Assembly: GCA_029204225.1 (NCBI GenBank)
Contig: CM055092.1
Span: 84,654,694-84,718,693, forward strand
DNA: 64,000 nucleotides
Origin: Diphasiastrum complanatum
Lineage: Eukaryota; Streptophyta; Lycopodiopsida; Lycopodiales; Lycopodiaceae
Reading direction: 5' to 3'
The notes below the pieces were generated by a model. The model did no database searches, was not told where the DNA came from, and saw only the letters and a program-made list of their open reading frames with translations. The position numbers were made by a program, and so were the translations under genes. Positions 10,866-45,362 of the stretch are shown here, in pieces (position 1 is the stretch's first letter; each line of letters opens with the position of its first letter).

Positions 10866-10911
10866 ATGGATCAGTCTTCTCAAATCGAAAGACTCGATCG
10901 AAGGAACTATC
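10866..10911 (+). pseudogene. Copia-2 gag, first 15 codons
   Basis: ATG at 10866 opens MDQSSQIERLDRRNY and stops abruptly at the CTATC duplication. In copia gag the next conserved residues are xLWKFKM, which is exactly what is found in frame at 3469 on the minus strand. The two pieces are therefore one gene cut by Copia-1. Confidence 0.8.
10907..10911. repeat. Target-site duplication CTATC, right copy (Copia-1)
   Basis: Reverse complement of GATAG at 3465-3469. It abuts ACTTAGAATT, the inverted outer end of the Copia-1 3' LTR. Confidence 0.8.
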
Positions 10912-11044
10912 ACTTAGAATTTGCTTTGCACAGGAACACAGATCATGCTACACAGTAACACAGACAAAAAACACTCTCCACATCAAGCTCACATAACAAC
11001 TGTATTTCTCAAAATGAAATTACACTGTACATATAGGTGTTCAC
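10912..11044 (-). repeat. Copia-1 3' LTR, remaining 133 bp, inverted
   Basis: Reverse complement of 3611-3743 with scattered substitutions. It ends at AGTGAAC, about 9 bases short of joining the break at 8910. Confidence 0.88.
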
Positions 11045-11136
11045 TTTAGTTCAAGATTTTATATACAAAGAGGATAGGTCCCTATTGTATGACTATAATT
11101 GGTTCAAGATTGAAGGTTTTGTCTCTCCTTTACAAG

Positions 11137-11138
<2 letters not shown>

Positions 11139-11185
<47 letters not shown>
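11139..11185. repeat. (AC)n microsatellite, about 47 bp
   Basis: Perfect AC dinucleotide run. Confidence 0.97.
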
Positions 11186-11189
<4 letters not shown>

Positions 11190-11683
11190 AAGGGAAGCTC
11201 CTTAGATCCTGCTTACAAATCACAAACACAATGATAACACACTATGGAGAAACCACGCAACCAAGTAGAAGCATCCAATCAAACTCTAGAAGCCTCCCCC
11301 CCAAGCCAAGGAACAAGAAGCATGAATGTAGAGTGAGAGCTTGGCAATGAATCCACAACCATAATGAGGAGTAGGGCAAGTTTGGATCCAATATATAGAG
11401 CCAACAACATTCTGGGGCACATAGCCATGCATAGTCCTAAGTTTCCTATACATAGATTCACCTAGAATAGAGTCCTAGAATTGCTATTGATAACTCTACA
11501 CATGCATACACTGTCTCGTACCTTGTCTAAACTCCATTTAGTGTGTTTTGGGCCTCATAAGGATATTAGTTACTTTCGGGTCACGTCCAGTATGACATGG
11601 CATAACTAACAACTTGTTTCACTGGAGTACCATCATGTATCCAAGACTAGGAGTATACTGTATCCTATGTACTGGTCATGGAC

Positions 11684-11796
<113 letters not shown>

Positions 11797-12389
11797 CAAG
11801 TTTAACTAGTTATTTTTGTTGTTTCTTAAGTCTCAAAGATGACTTGGAAAATCATTGGATGACGCTGGATGATGATGAATTATTATGATCTTAATGTTGA
11901 CACATGCAGTTATGATGAATGGGTAGTAATTTGGACTCTATATCTAGTTTATAGCTTGACAATGTTAGGAAAAGTAATACGTCACTTATTAATGATATTC
12001 AAGATGAATATTGTGAGTAATATTGAATCTATGTTAATCGAGGATGAGCACGGAAAACATATTGGCCATTTCAATGATTCTATCTAGTATTTCTTTTCAT
12101 GCATAGGAGATATCGATGATTTTTCTTTTTTTGTATTTGAACTTTGGATTTACATCAGATTAGCAACTACTTTTTTGCTATATCAAAAATAACAGATAGA
12201 TTATGGTTAGGACTAAAAACCTCATGGTTCATAGATAGAGCACCACCGAAGATGGTCATATATTATGAAGGAAATAGTGGAGAACATGACTAAAACATTC
12301 AAGAAAGGCATTTTTAAAATTGAGGATTATATGATTCAAGTGTTGAATACATATATGATGAAGAGCTACTTGCACCTTCCAAATGTGGG

Positions 12390-12555
12390 TAGCACCATCA
12401 ACTGAGAGCCGATATGTTCCTTTGATTGAGTTTGCTTACAATAGTAGAGAGGGGTCAGATTGAGGATGATGATTCATGGGAAAAGGTTGAAAGCATAAAG
12501 AAGAACTTCTCTAGTTTTCGCTTTTGAAGACATAAGTGGTTCAAGGGGGGAAGAA
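12390..12555 (+). pseudogene. Chromovirus (Ty3/gypsy) tail: integrase scrap, chromodomain scrap, polypurine tract
   Basis: SRYVPLIEFAYNSRE at about 12395-12450 is the integrase C-terminal motif usually written LPLIEFAYNN. After a deletion comes DDDSWEKVESIKKNFSSF (about 12461-12520), the end of a chromodomain-type module, a stop, then WFKGGRM and the purine tract AAGGGGGGAAGAA at 12543-12555. This is the last few percent of an element; everything upstream is gone. Confidence 0.65.
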
Positions 12556-12960
12556 TGTTATGTCCATGTCCAGTATGAGAGGGATTCAAAATAATTCCTG
12601 ACATGGATAGCCAGTTTCTCCAATGTATATGGTTATTAGTTATGCCTCGTCATTCTAGCATTGGCCGATAAAGTAATTAATAATCATATGAGGGCCCAGA
12701 CCTATAATTGGACATGAGCACTTGCATGGTGTTTGACTGTTATAATGCAAGAATAGATCAATTGCTTATTCAGGTTGCATGGGGATCCTATATCTACTTT
12801 CAATATAGAATGTAATTTTTTCAATGAAATATGTCAAAGTATTCTAAAAAATTTCCTCTTACTTTTGCATCAAGGAGGTCAGTTTATTGGTACTCACATT
12901 TTTAGCCGATTTTTAGACTTTTGACTTCTTGCTTGTTTCAAGATCAATCAGTAAACTTTA
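12556..12960 (+). repeat. Probable 3' LTR of the chromovirus tail
   Basis: TGTTATGTCC starts directly after the purine tract, as expected of an LTR. The right end is not fixed because no partner copy is present; 12960 is an estimate. Confidence 0.45.
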
Positions 12961-13207
12961 AAACCAGCCGATTGGTTGTAGGACTTGTCGGTTCTTTCTG
13001 AGCACCAGCCACTAGACCTGCTATGGCAATGTAATGGCAGTTGATAGACTGGCATAGTAGATCAGTTGGTGAATTAGTTCACCAGGTTAAAAACGAGCAA
13101 AATGCATGAAAGCTGGGTGGTGACTTGCGAACTGGATTTGTGAAAATGGGTGGGTGGTGTGCGTTGAGGACATGGCCGTAATTATTTTTTCAATTCCAAC
13201 GGACATT

Positions 13208-13216
13208 AAACCCTAA
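13208..13216 (+). promoter_or_regulatory. Telo-box AAACCCTAA upstream of the NudC-type gene
   Basis: AAACCCTAA, about 300 bp before the ATG. In plants this motif is frequent near the start of housekeeping genes. A role here is inferred from position only. Confidence 0.4.
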
Positions 13217-13309
13217 AGAGCCGTTAGTGGGAAGTTGGAAGCCCATTGTTTTCCTTCTCTTTTACTCTCAAGTTACAAACCACACCCCCCCCGGGCCCCT
13301 TTCCCCAAC

Positions 13310-13310
<1 letters not shown>

Positions 13311-13340
<30 letters not shown>
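13311..13340 (+). promoter_or_regulatory. CT-rich tract in the probable 5' UTR
   Basis: Fifteen uninterrupted TC units about 180 bp before the ATG. CT tracts near transcription starts are common in plant genes. The tract is preceded by a C-rich patch (13283-13305). Confidence 0.5.
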
Positions 13341-13343
<3 letters not shown>

Positions 13344-13518
13344 TTTTCTTTCGAACCAGGGCTGTTCCGATCCTTCTTGGCGCAAGAGGAAAATCTCGTT
13401 CCTCTTCGATCTTGGGATCGGATTCCTTTTCTATTGCACTGTTCGCTCGATCCAGGAAGCAAGAAAATATAGACCGTTTTGCTTCATTTTGTTCGTTGGT
13501 TGGTTGTTGGTTTGGTCC

Positions 13519-37186
<23,668 letters not shown>

Positions 37187-39100
37187 TTGGCTGTCTGATT
37201 GTGATTGGCAAGGGTCTGTACAAACCTTGAGTAAGCAGAAACACATTCAAAGACCCTTCGCTGGATGAGCATGTATGTAGGAGTTGACAAATCTCGTATC
37301 CCATTTTTCTCTGTTCAAGTGCCTGATGATGAAGTTCCTCTGAACATCTGAATGATGTATGTCCAATCAATTTTGTGTGGTTTGCAGGCAATAGTGTCCC
37401 AACTACAGCTACTTTGTTTCAATCAACTAACAAGGGTTCTATGGGTTAATCTTATAACCCAATCAAGTCCTTGATCATCAACATTAGTAAAAAGTAATAG
37501 TTTTGTAACCTCTTGTACTGTCACTATTTTTGGTTTTTAGTCTCACTGACAGCATGTAAATCTTTATCATGCAATCCTGTATGAAATCCTTAGACTCAAT
37601 CGTTTAAAGGTTTTCCGGCATACAAATCTGGTTGATTTCTTTCTTGAATACCGAGTCTCCATTGTCATGTTTGGGAAACAGAGCATGCCCTACCAAGCGA
37701 ATAAAAGTCACAAGCTTTTAAAGTAATAAATGTTGATGGGTTTCACTACATCACATCAAATGTAGTATGAGAATCTCTTCTTTTTATGAGAACATTTATG
37801 CAACTACAGTATCAAGGATATGTAAGTGCTGCAGGCTTAGAAACCTGGACTGATATTTGTACGTTTTTTGAATTATCTAATAACATGGTCAGAGGTTCAA
37901 TTTATGGCAAACACTTTCTCATCTCAAAACAGATCGTTCAGAATTATTCCAAAATGACTCACAAGTGTTGGCCTGTGACTAATTTGAATGGTACAACTAG
38001 TAATTCTTACCTCTTGTATAGAGGATGCAGGAAAGCTTTAAACATTAACTGAGCTAAGATTAATTTTTTGAAGTTCCAAGTCACACGAAAACCATCTTCT
38101 GAACAACTTTTCTATTAGATCAAATGCTGAGCAACAATAGATTTCTCAAATGTTGGTCTTCGTTATCAAACACTTTTCACGGCTCCAAAAGTACTCTAGA
38201 TGAAATATGTTAAAAAAAGTCTAATTCATTTCAGAACCAAGAGTAAACTCAACTTACATATAAACACATGATGTACTATAATTCCTGCAAGAAGCTCCAG
38301 CTGAATAAACTAAATCCTTGACTCTCTTCACTATCTTTTGAGGTCCGTAAATACTAGATTGCTGGAAGAAAATCTCAAATATTTGACAGCCTCTTTGTGT
38401 GGAACTTACTCTTGCTTCTATATCGTATGCCTTGAATGCTTCTTGCTTCTATCATTATATGCTTCAAATGCTTGCAAATAAAGCTTCATTTACTTGTTTG
38501 GGTCTCGGGTTGAAGATTGCATGATACACATGCCCTGTGACATCTTACTTCAGAAAGTTGGTAAGAGAGGACAGAATCATAATGACTTTCTGGCATGACA
38601 AGATTCAGCTCTTTTAGGTAATCTCTGAAAATGCTGATTTCTTGTATTATTTTCCTGGAACTCAATTTTCGATGGGAAGACTAGTAGATGCTTCTCTATG
38701 TGCTTTACATACACTCTTTGCTAAAGCAAACATTTGTCTCGGTCAGCATTGCTAGTATGCTGTAATGGATAATGCATTGGGACTCAATATTGGGATGTCT
38801 ACCTCTTCTACATCAATGAAATTTGTTGCTATTAGCAGGTGAGACGAGACCCTTTTGGTCTTATAAATAGCTGATATTTGTAAGGGAGCTTAGTGTGGAT
38901 CTACAAGGTAAAGTTTTGAAATAATCTTTAACAATGGACGGTAATATGTAAGTACCCTCTTAAAATGCTCCCATTCCTGCTGCTTGGAACTCCATGCTCA
39001 TCATCTTAACATGCCACAATGTGCTTTTGGATTTATGTTATCGACATATGATTAACAAGCATGCAAGCACACACTAAAACACAATGCAAGCATCATGTTT
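37187..39100. other. 3' UTR and downstream sequence of the NudC-type gene
   Basis: No coding sequence. AATAAA at about 37700-37705 is one possible poly(A) signal; the true end cannot be fixed from sequence. Confidence 0.4.
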
Positions 39101-39101
39101 T

Positions 39102-39485
39102 GTTACTTACAGATTTGTGTATTGTCAGTCAATATGTGATTTTTTCTCGAGATGGACAATTTTCTTAAAGCCATACTTGCTCACACTTTGATCTTAGTTT
39201 CATAATTGAGCCATTGAAAGAACAAAAAGGACATGTCAAGTTTAGGTCCTAGTAAAATGAGTTATAACAAAGAAATTGCAACCTAGGCAATAAGTTACTT
39301 ACAGATTTGTGTATTGTCAGTCAATATGTGATTTTTTCTCGAGATGGACAATTTTCTTAAAGGCATACTTGCTCACACTTTGATCTTAGTTTCATAATTG
39401 AGCCATTGAAAGAACAAAAAGGACATGTCAAGTTTAGGTCCTAGTAAAATGAGTTATAACAAAGAAATTGCAACCTAGGCAATAA
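39102..39485. repeat. Two-copy tandem duplication, period 192 bp
   Basis: 39102-39293 and 39294-39485 run GTTACTTACAGATTTGTG to ACCTAGGCAATAA. I see a single difference (AAAGCCATAC against AAAGGCATAC), so the duplication is young. No coding capacity. Confidence 0.95.
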
Positions 39486-39760
39486 TGCAATAAAATTTAT
39501 CAATAATAGAGTTTGCAAGTACATGAAGCACCTCCATATTTATGTACCATTTAATGTGTTATTTGAATCAACTCAAATGGATTTAGTTTAAATGTAGCTT
39601 GCAATTATACTCAATCTATTTGAAAATTTTGAAAGTCGTATTTTTCTTGGCATAGACTTTCTCGTTAGGATTCCCAAAGGTATGATTTTTCAAACCTTTA
39701 GTAGAGCATGGAGGGTAGGAATCTACCATCCGTGCTAAGGAGAATATTTAAAGAATAATC

Positions 39761-39770
39761 TTCTTCTTCT

Positions 39771-39846
<76 letters not shown>
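39761..39846. repeat. (TTC)n/(CT)n microsatellite
   Basis: About 15 bp of TTC units passing into about 70 bp of CT. Confidence 0.97.
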
Positions 39847-39848
<2 letters not shown>

Positions 39849-40243
39849 ATCAATGTCTCTTTCACTTACACGTGCACTCTTTGTCATGCTACTCATCATC
39901 GTTTCATCTCTCAAGCATTATCTCTCTCACCCTTTCTTTTTGAGTCATTGGCGTCAACATATAGCTCACTCATCGCCATCATCATTGCCTCCATTGTCAT
40001 CACCATCATATCTCACTACGATCAATACAACTCACTCAACTCACATTAGTGCTCTCATTCTCAATATCTAATCAACTCTTTTTCACTCATCATTTCTCAT
40101 CATGCTCACCATCTCTTATATTACTCCTCATTTTTCATCACCTCACTAATTAATCTTGGTATAACTCTCACTTTCATCTTCTCTCATAAGCACTCTACTT
40201 AGCATAAATATATCTCATCACATCACATGATATGAGAATAAAA

Positions 40244-40296
<53 letters not shown>

Positions 40297-40619
40297 ATTA
40301 AGAAATGCTCTCATTGTTTAATTGCTTGTTTCGGTCACTATAATCACAATGAACGAACTACCTTGAGTTCTTTTGATCAGACTTTGTACAACACTTTGAA
40401 TGTTAACAACGAAAAAATTCATGTGAACAATCTTCTAATCCCCTCAATATGGTTGTTGCTACTAACGGGTATGAAGAGTTGAAGTGCCATGAACTGATTA
40501 TGAATTTACTACTCATTGATGCTTAACTTTCATTAATGAGGTTTCCTTTGAAGTGTACTGCTTTTTGTTTAAACCTTTGGTTACACTTCGACTATTTCTA
40601 ATATAAATGGTATGATGGG
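39847..40619. other. Intergenic sequence with a CA repeat
   Basis: (CA)n at 40248-40293. Nothing else recognised before the Copia-4 fragment. Confidence 0.5.
40248..40293. repeat. (CA)n microsatellite
   Basis: Perfect CA run of about 46 bp. Confidence 0.97.
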
Positions 40620-41920
40620 TTTAGTTATATGACTTGGATTAGACCTGACTTCTGCAACAGTCGTGGAATCCTTCATACAAGGAATGCTTCCTACACACCG
40701 CAACACAACAATGTTGTTGAAAGGAAAAATAGGACCTCCATGGAAGCCACAAGGTGTATGATGGCCTATTCGAAAGCACCAAGAGTTATATGGGCTAAAG
40801 CAGTACCTGCAGCCACCTACATCCAGAACATGATTGACAAATCTGGCGTTCCTCACATGACACCACACAAACTATGGTGGGGTAGAAAGTCAAATCTGAC
40901 GCACATTCGGATCTTTGGCTGTGTCGCTTATGCACACGTTTTAGATAAGCTTCGAAAGAAGTTCGATGAGAAAGTTGAACAAAGATACCTCGTCGGGTAT
41001 GACAATCATTCATCATACTACATGATCTACATGCTAGAGACCAACCAAGTGAAGACCGTCAGAGATGTCAAGTTTGATAAAATCAGAACAATGGCCAATG
41101 ATGATTCTGTCAGCTACGAAGTCTTAGGAAAGCAATACTACGACCTGTCGACCATGACAGAGGGAGCAGACCCCAAACACTCAAACGAAGATGTTCGGAT
41201 CCCATATCAGTTCAGCGACGAATCAGACGAAGAAAGGACCGCAAGCCTACCTATAGCTGGAACGCCAGTAAACCGCAATGGTTCCGCATGACACATTGAT
41301 TCTATGCAGAAGCGAAGAGCTGATTGCGCAAGTGAAGAGCAACATCTCGAGATAACAGACCTAGGACAAGCCAGATGCTACCTAGGCTTGAAAATCGACC
41401 ACGACTATGACGAAGGAAAGCTATACCTTCATCAGTCCAGGTACATCCAAAAGCTCCTAGATGATTTTCGGATGACAGTTTGCAAAGGGACCAACATCCC
41501 AATGCTTGCGGGATCGATTCTGACAAACAAAGATGGTCTGAAATCCGAAAATCGACAAAGAGAAGGAGGCCATGCAACACATGCCTTACAGGAGGCCATG
41601 CAACACACGCCTTATAGGAGGCCCTGCGAAGTAGATTATGTCGCAGCCGCCAAGATGGCCAATGAGATCACATGGCTCAGACAGTTTCTTGACGGACTGG
41701 GTGAAACCACCAATGAGCCTCTAATTCTGCAAAACTACAATACATCTGCCATACATTTGACGAAGGATCTCGTGTTTCATTCAAGGATGAAACACATTGC
41801 AATCAAATATCGTTTGATAAGGGACCTAGTCGAGAGGAACGAATTGAAAACCACCTCCATTGGAACGAAGCAGTTGGTAGCCGACATCTTTACTAAGCCC
41901 TTAGACAAGGGGATGTTCGA
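40620..41920 (+). pseudogene. Copia-4 pol, left part (integrase end, RT end, RNase H)
   Basis: 40629-41291 codes the end of integrase (SYTPQHNNVVERKNRTSMEA, RIFGCVAYAHVLDKLRKKFD, YLVGYDNHSSYYMIYM). After a deletion that removes most of RT, 41304-41933 codes DLGQARCYLGLKI, a damaged stretch with a short duplication at about 41565-41625, and then RNase H (RMKHIAIKYRLIRDLVERN, LVADIFTKPLDKGMF). It is interrupted at 41920 by Copia-3, and its frame resumes at 52600. Confidence 0.85.
41916..41920. repeat. Copia-3 target duplication TTCGA, left
   Basis: Partner TTTGA at 52600-52604, one mismatch. Both lie directly at the LTR ends. Confidence 0.65.
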
Positions 41921-42577
41921 TGTTAAAATTTGACCATTTTTGGTCACATGCATTGTAATGGCAAGAAGCCATGTAAATAGATGCCACACATGCCAAATCA
42001 CATAGGATGCTTTTCAAAGACTTCATTCCTCATATTACATTATGATAGCATCTTTAAAATGAGGCCAAAGTGTGCTTAGATAAGCTAGAAAAATTCTAGG
42101 AGCAAAAAATAGCACGTTTTACATTGTTTTTGGATCTTGAGACCTTGACCCCATATTAGGGTGGATCCAATGACCTATTAGGTTAGATGTTAGGGTTAGG
42201 TTATGATAAGTACAGAGATGCCCTAAAACGGATCCAAGCTTGAAATGTATAAATGTATGATGGGATCTCCATCCAAATATGAAGAAAAATCGAGTTTTTC
42301 CACTTCTATCAACATTGTCTTTGGGTGGCGAGTTCTAGCTATTGGATGTGAGTGAAATTATGCATTAATTACTTTTTGTGGAAGGTATTGAAATTTTTTA
42401 CAGGTCTGAGAAGCTTGCTTCACTTTACTTTAGTGTATTTGATCAAATCTATGTGCCTAGTGTGGAGTTAAATGCCAAATTAGCTAGTTTTGGTAACTAG
42501 TCTTGATTCTAGCTCATAGTTTGGATCTAGATCTTTGATTTGTGCATTCTCCATCATTTTTAGGATTGAGTTTGTCA
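41921..42577 (+). repeat. Copia-3 5' LTR
   Basis: 657 bp, TGTTAAAATT to TTTGTCA. A TATA-like TATAAAT lies at 42248. Compared with the 3' LTR it lacks about 12 bp near the start and about 30 bp near the end. Confidence 0.85.
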
Positions 42578-42590
42578 TGGTATCAGATCC
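42578..42590 (+). other. Copia-3 primer-binding site
   Basis: TGGTATCAGATCC, two bases from the usual TGGTATCAGAGCC, directly after the LTR. Confidence 0.8.
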
Positions 42591-43382
42591 TAATCAGAAG
42601 TGAGCTTTAGATTTGATTTTCTCAAGCTTAGATCCTAGATTTGAGTAGTATTGGGTTTGCCCTTGCTACTAGTTGCTAATCTAGTGATTGTACTTCCAAA
42701 TTTGGTTTCATTTGAGTGAGAGTAGATCAAAGGGAACTTTTTTTGCTGAGTTATAGTTGCAGGAACCGAGATTGACCCATTTTCATTCAACCAAGCCAAA
42801 TTAGAAAGTTCTTATGAGTTGAATCTTGGAGTACATGTCTCCTAGTAGAGATTATCAAAAGGATTTGAATGCCACCACTCTTTAGAAGTTTGAATCAGCC
42901 ATTTGAGAGCTTAATTAGGGCATTATTAGGCTTCTTAAGGTCCTAAACTACACCTTTTAAATTCAAATCGAGTGTTTTGATGATTTCTTCATCTAGAAAT
43001 GCAAAATGTGTTTATATTCTACTCGCTTTTGGATAGGTTTGTGATTGAATATGTCAATGTGATTCAACCTGAATTTAGGAGGCTTTATTTGTGAGACATT
43101 TGTGTGCTATAAAGTGCTTTTGGTTCAGTATAGGTGGATTCACCCTTCTTGTGAAGTTGAGATCAAGGAAGAGACTAGTTTTGATCAAATCTATAGTAAA
43201 TTGAGCTAGGTTTGGATCTAGTTTGGATCTTGAAGATTGATCAAGCCCAAGATCACCTTAGATCTTGTTGAGAAATCAGAGAGTGATTCATCTCAAGTCC
43301 CAAAGAGAGTGGGATAGCTAGTAGTGATCATATCTTGTACAATCTATCTTGTTTCATTGAATCTATCTCGCTATCATTGAAT
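42591..43382 (+). other. Copia-3 leader
   Basis: About 0.8 kb without coding sequence between primer site and gag. Confidence 0.6.
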
Positions 43383-44274
43383 ATGGCATCCATAAGTGCC
43401 TATCTTTTGGATTCTAGTGATAGATTGAACTCTTCAAATTATTCAATTTGGAAGTTAAGAATGGAATCCATCCTTATCATGCAAGATTTGATGGATATTG
43501 TGAATGGAGAGGAAGATGAGCCAATCCATCCACAAGAAGCAACTAAATACAAGAGAAGGTGCAAGATTGCACTCCATTGTCTTAAAATTAATGTTGAAAA
43601 TGATTTGCTCAAAGAAGTAGGAGCATGTACCCCATCCCAAGAGGCTTGGGAGTCTCTTCAAAAGATCTATGAGTCCAAGAATACCTCAAAATTACTTTCC
43701 CTCAAGAACCAAGTTCTTCAATGCTTCCAAGGGAAGAGTGAGAGTGGACATCAATTTCTTTTGAGAGTAAAAGATTTGAACAAGGAGCTTGCTTATGTTG
43801 GTGAACCTATTAAAGAGAGTGAGCTTGTGCAAATAGTTTTGAATGGCTTATGTAGTGAATTTACTAACCTTGTCCAAAGCTATGCCATCATGGAAAACCT
43901 GCCTACACTTGAAGACCTTCAAAGTGTGTTGATGGCCAAGGAGAGTAGGAAGGCTCATATCAAATCATAGGATGGAGAGGCTCTCCATCAATGATGATAA
44001 TGACAAAGTCTTATTTTTCAAGAGCAAAGTAAAAGCAAAGAGCAAGGGAGGAGCATTCAAAAAGGATCAAGCAAAGGATGGAGATCAAGGAGGATCTACA
44101 TCATCATCATCACAAGTCAAGCCCAAGATGGGGACAAATAAAAGACCAAGTGCTACTATTGTAACAAGATGGGGCACTATGCCCCGAAATGCTTCAAGAG
44201 GAAGCAAGATCAAAGGCAAGCCAACATTAGAAAAGAGGAGGAAGAGAGTTATCATGAGGACTCACTCGTGATGT
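43383..44274 (+). CDS. Copia-3 gag
   Basis: The ATG at 43383 opens a DUF4219/UBN2-type gag: LNSSNYSIWKLRMESIL, TPSQEAWESLQKIYESKNTS and LKNQVLQCFQGKSESGHQFLLRVKDL written in adjoining stretches. A stop at about 43970 and a frame change follow. The zinc knuckle CYYCNKMGHYAPKCF (about 44149-44193) is in another frame from the long ORF. The frame runs straight into the Gypsy-1 insertion and resumes after it. Confidence 0.85.
44270..44274. repeat. Gypsy-1 target duplication GATGT, left
   Basis: Identical to 49903-49907. Both copies abut the LTR ends. Confidence 0.92.
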
Positions 44275-45362
44275 TGTTAGCAGATTCCAAAGAATCCTCG
44301 GATGCCGAGCCAAGCTGAAGACACAGAGTATCTCTCACCCATCATTGAGGAGGTCTCAGGAGGAGGAAAGCAGAAGAAGCTAAGAGCCGAGCATGAGAGC
44401 TGAGAAATTACTAGCTAGGATAACAATGAATTATCTATGTGAGCCTACATGGTGTATCCCAGAGGAGGAACGACCATGTAGGAGCTAGTAATATTTCCTA
44501 GGCATTGTAAATAAATGTAGACCCCTCTTAAATAATTTAGAGTGAGCCACCTTTTGATGGTGACCTCTAGTGGAAGGGCAATTTTCACATGTAATTTTTA
44601 ATTTGGTGGAATTGCCACTTGGGCTCCACATGGACAGCCCTCTTGCTTATTTAAGGGGCCCCCTCTCTTGTGAGGGAGCTTTGAATGTATTGTCAAGTTC
44701 TCTTGAGTGAATAAAGAAGATCTTCCACAAGTTCTTGATGGTTGCTAAGCTCCTTGTTCATGGCAATGTTCTTGAGTGAAATTCCTATGAGCATGTTTTG
44801 ATTTCCTTTTGTGTTTGTGAACTAATTAGTTTTCTTGCTTACTCTCTTGCTTTAGTTGTGGATTAGATTTCATTTCTTGTTTGTGGATTAATGTAGGAAT
44901 CAGCATTCAAATAAACTAAATAGGCTGGATTGTGGTGTAGATCTTGCATATTCTTTTACAAACATCAAGAAATGGGTGTTTCTTGATTCTTGGGCTGCTA
45001 GAGTGCTGTTAGAAATTTAGTTTTCTTGTTTCTTGTTTTCTTGATTGAGTAGTTTAATCTGGTCCTTGTTTGTTCCCTGATTTTCGTAGATAATTTGTAG
45101 AATTGCTCCCTGATTCAGAACACTAATCTATACTGAGCTAGGACTGGTTGCATGGCTTGTTTATGCATGTAGTTGAGTAACGAATCTGTCTCTCCCCACT
45201 AACAGGCTGGGGAATACTCGCTGTAATATGAGAAAATGCTTCTGTTTGGAAACTGTTCTAATTAGAAGACCAAACCGTAAAGAACCGTAACCTACAGAAG
45301 TAACAGAAAAAAGAAAGAACAAGAAGAAATTGTGCTCACAGATTTAGTGGGATCTGTGAACA
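44275..45362 (+). repeat. Gypsy-1 5' LTR
   Basis: Matches 48800-49902 over its full length. It lacks about 30 bp present in the 3' LTR near 49470-49500. Confidence 0.92.

Larger units (their letters stand above)
3470..11044 (+). mobile_element. Copia-1: Ty1/copia LTR retrotransposon, defective, 3' end split by an inversion
   Basis: The body runs 3470-8910 in copia order: 5' LTR, tRNA-Met primer site, leader, gag with zinc knuckle, protease, integrase, RT, RNase H, polypurine tract and the first 132 bp of the 3' LTR. The rest of the 3' LTR is at 10912-11044 on the minus strand, because 8911-11044 was inverted after insertion. Several stops, a frameshift in gag and loss of the integrase catalytic core make it dead. 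The target was the gag gene of Copia-2. Confidence 0.85.
8911..11044. other. Inverted segment of about 2.1 kb
   Basis: The left edge lies inside the Copia-1 3' LTR. The right edge is the complementary broken end of that same LTR in reverse orientation. Turning the block round puts the two LTR parts together apart from about 9 missing bases. It also places a GATAG duplication after the LTR and lets the Copia-2 gag frame run from one side of the insertion to the other. The block also holds the Copia-2 LTR and flank. Confidence 0.85.

Noticed and set aside
13208-13216. Telomere-type repeat from an ancient chromosome end
   Set aside because: Only one AAACCCTAA unit; a promoter telo-box explains it better.
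13246-13518. Upstream extension of NudC-type exon 1 (91 more codons)
   Set aside because: It runs through the C-rich and CT tracts, resembles no NudC N-terminus and lacks a good start codon; treated as 5' UTR.
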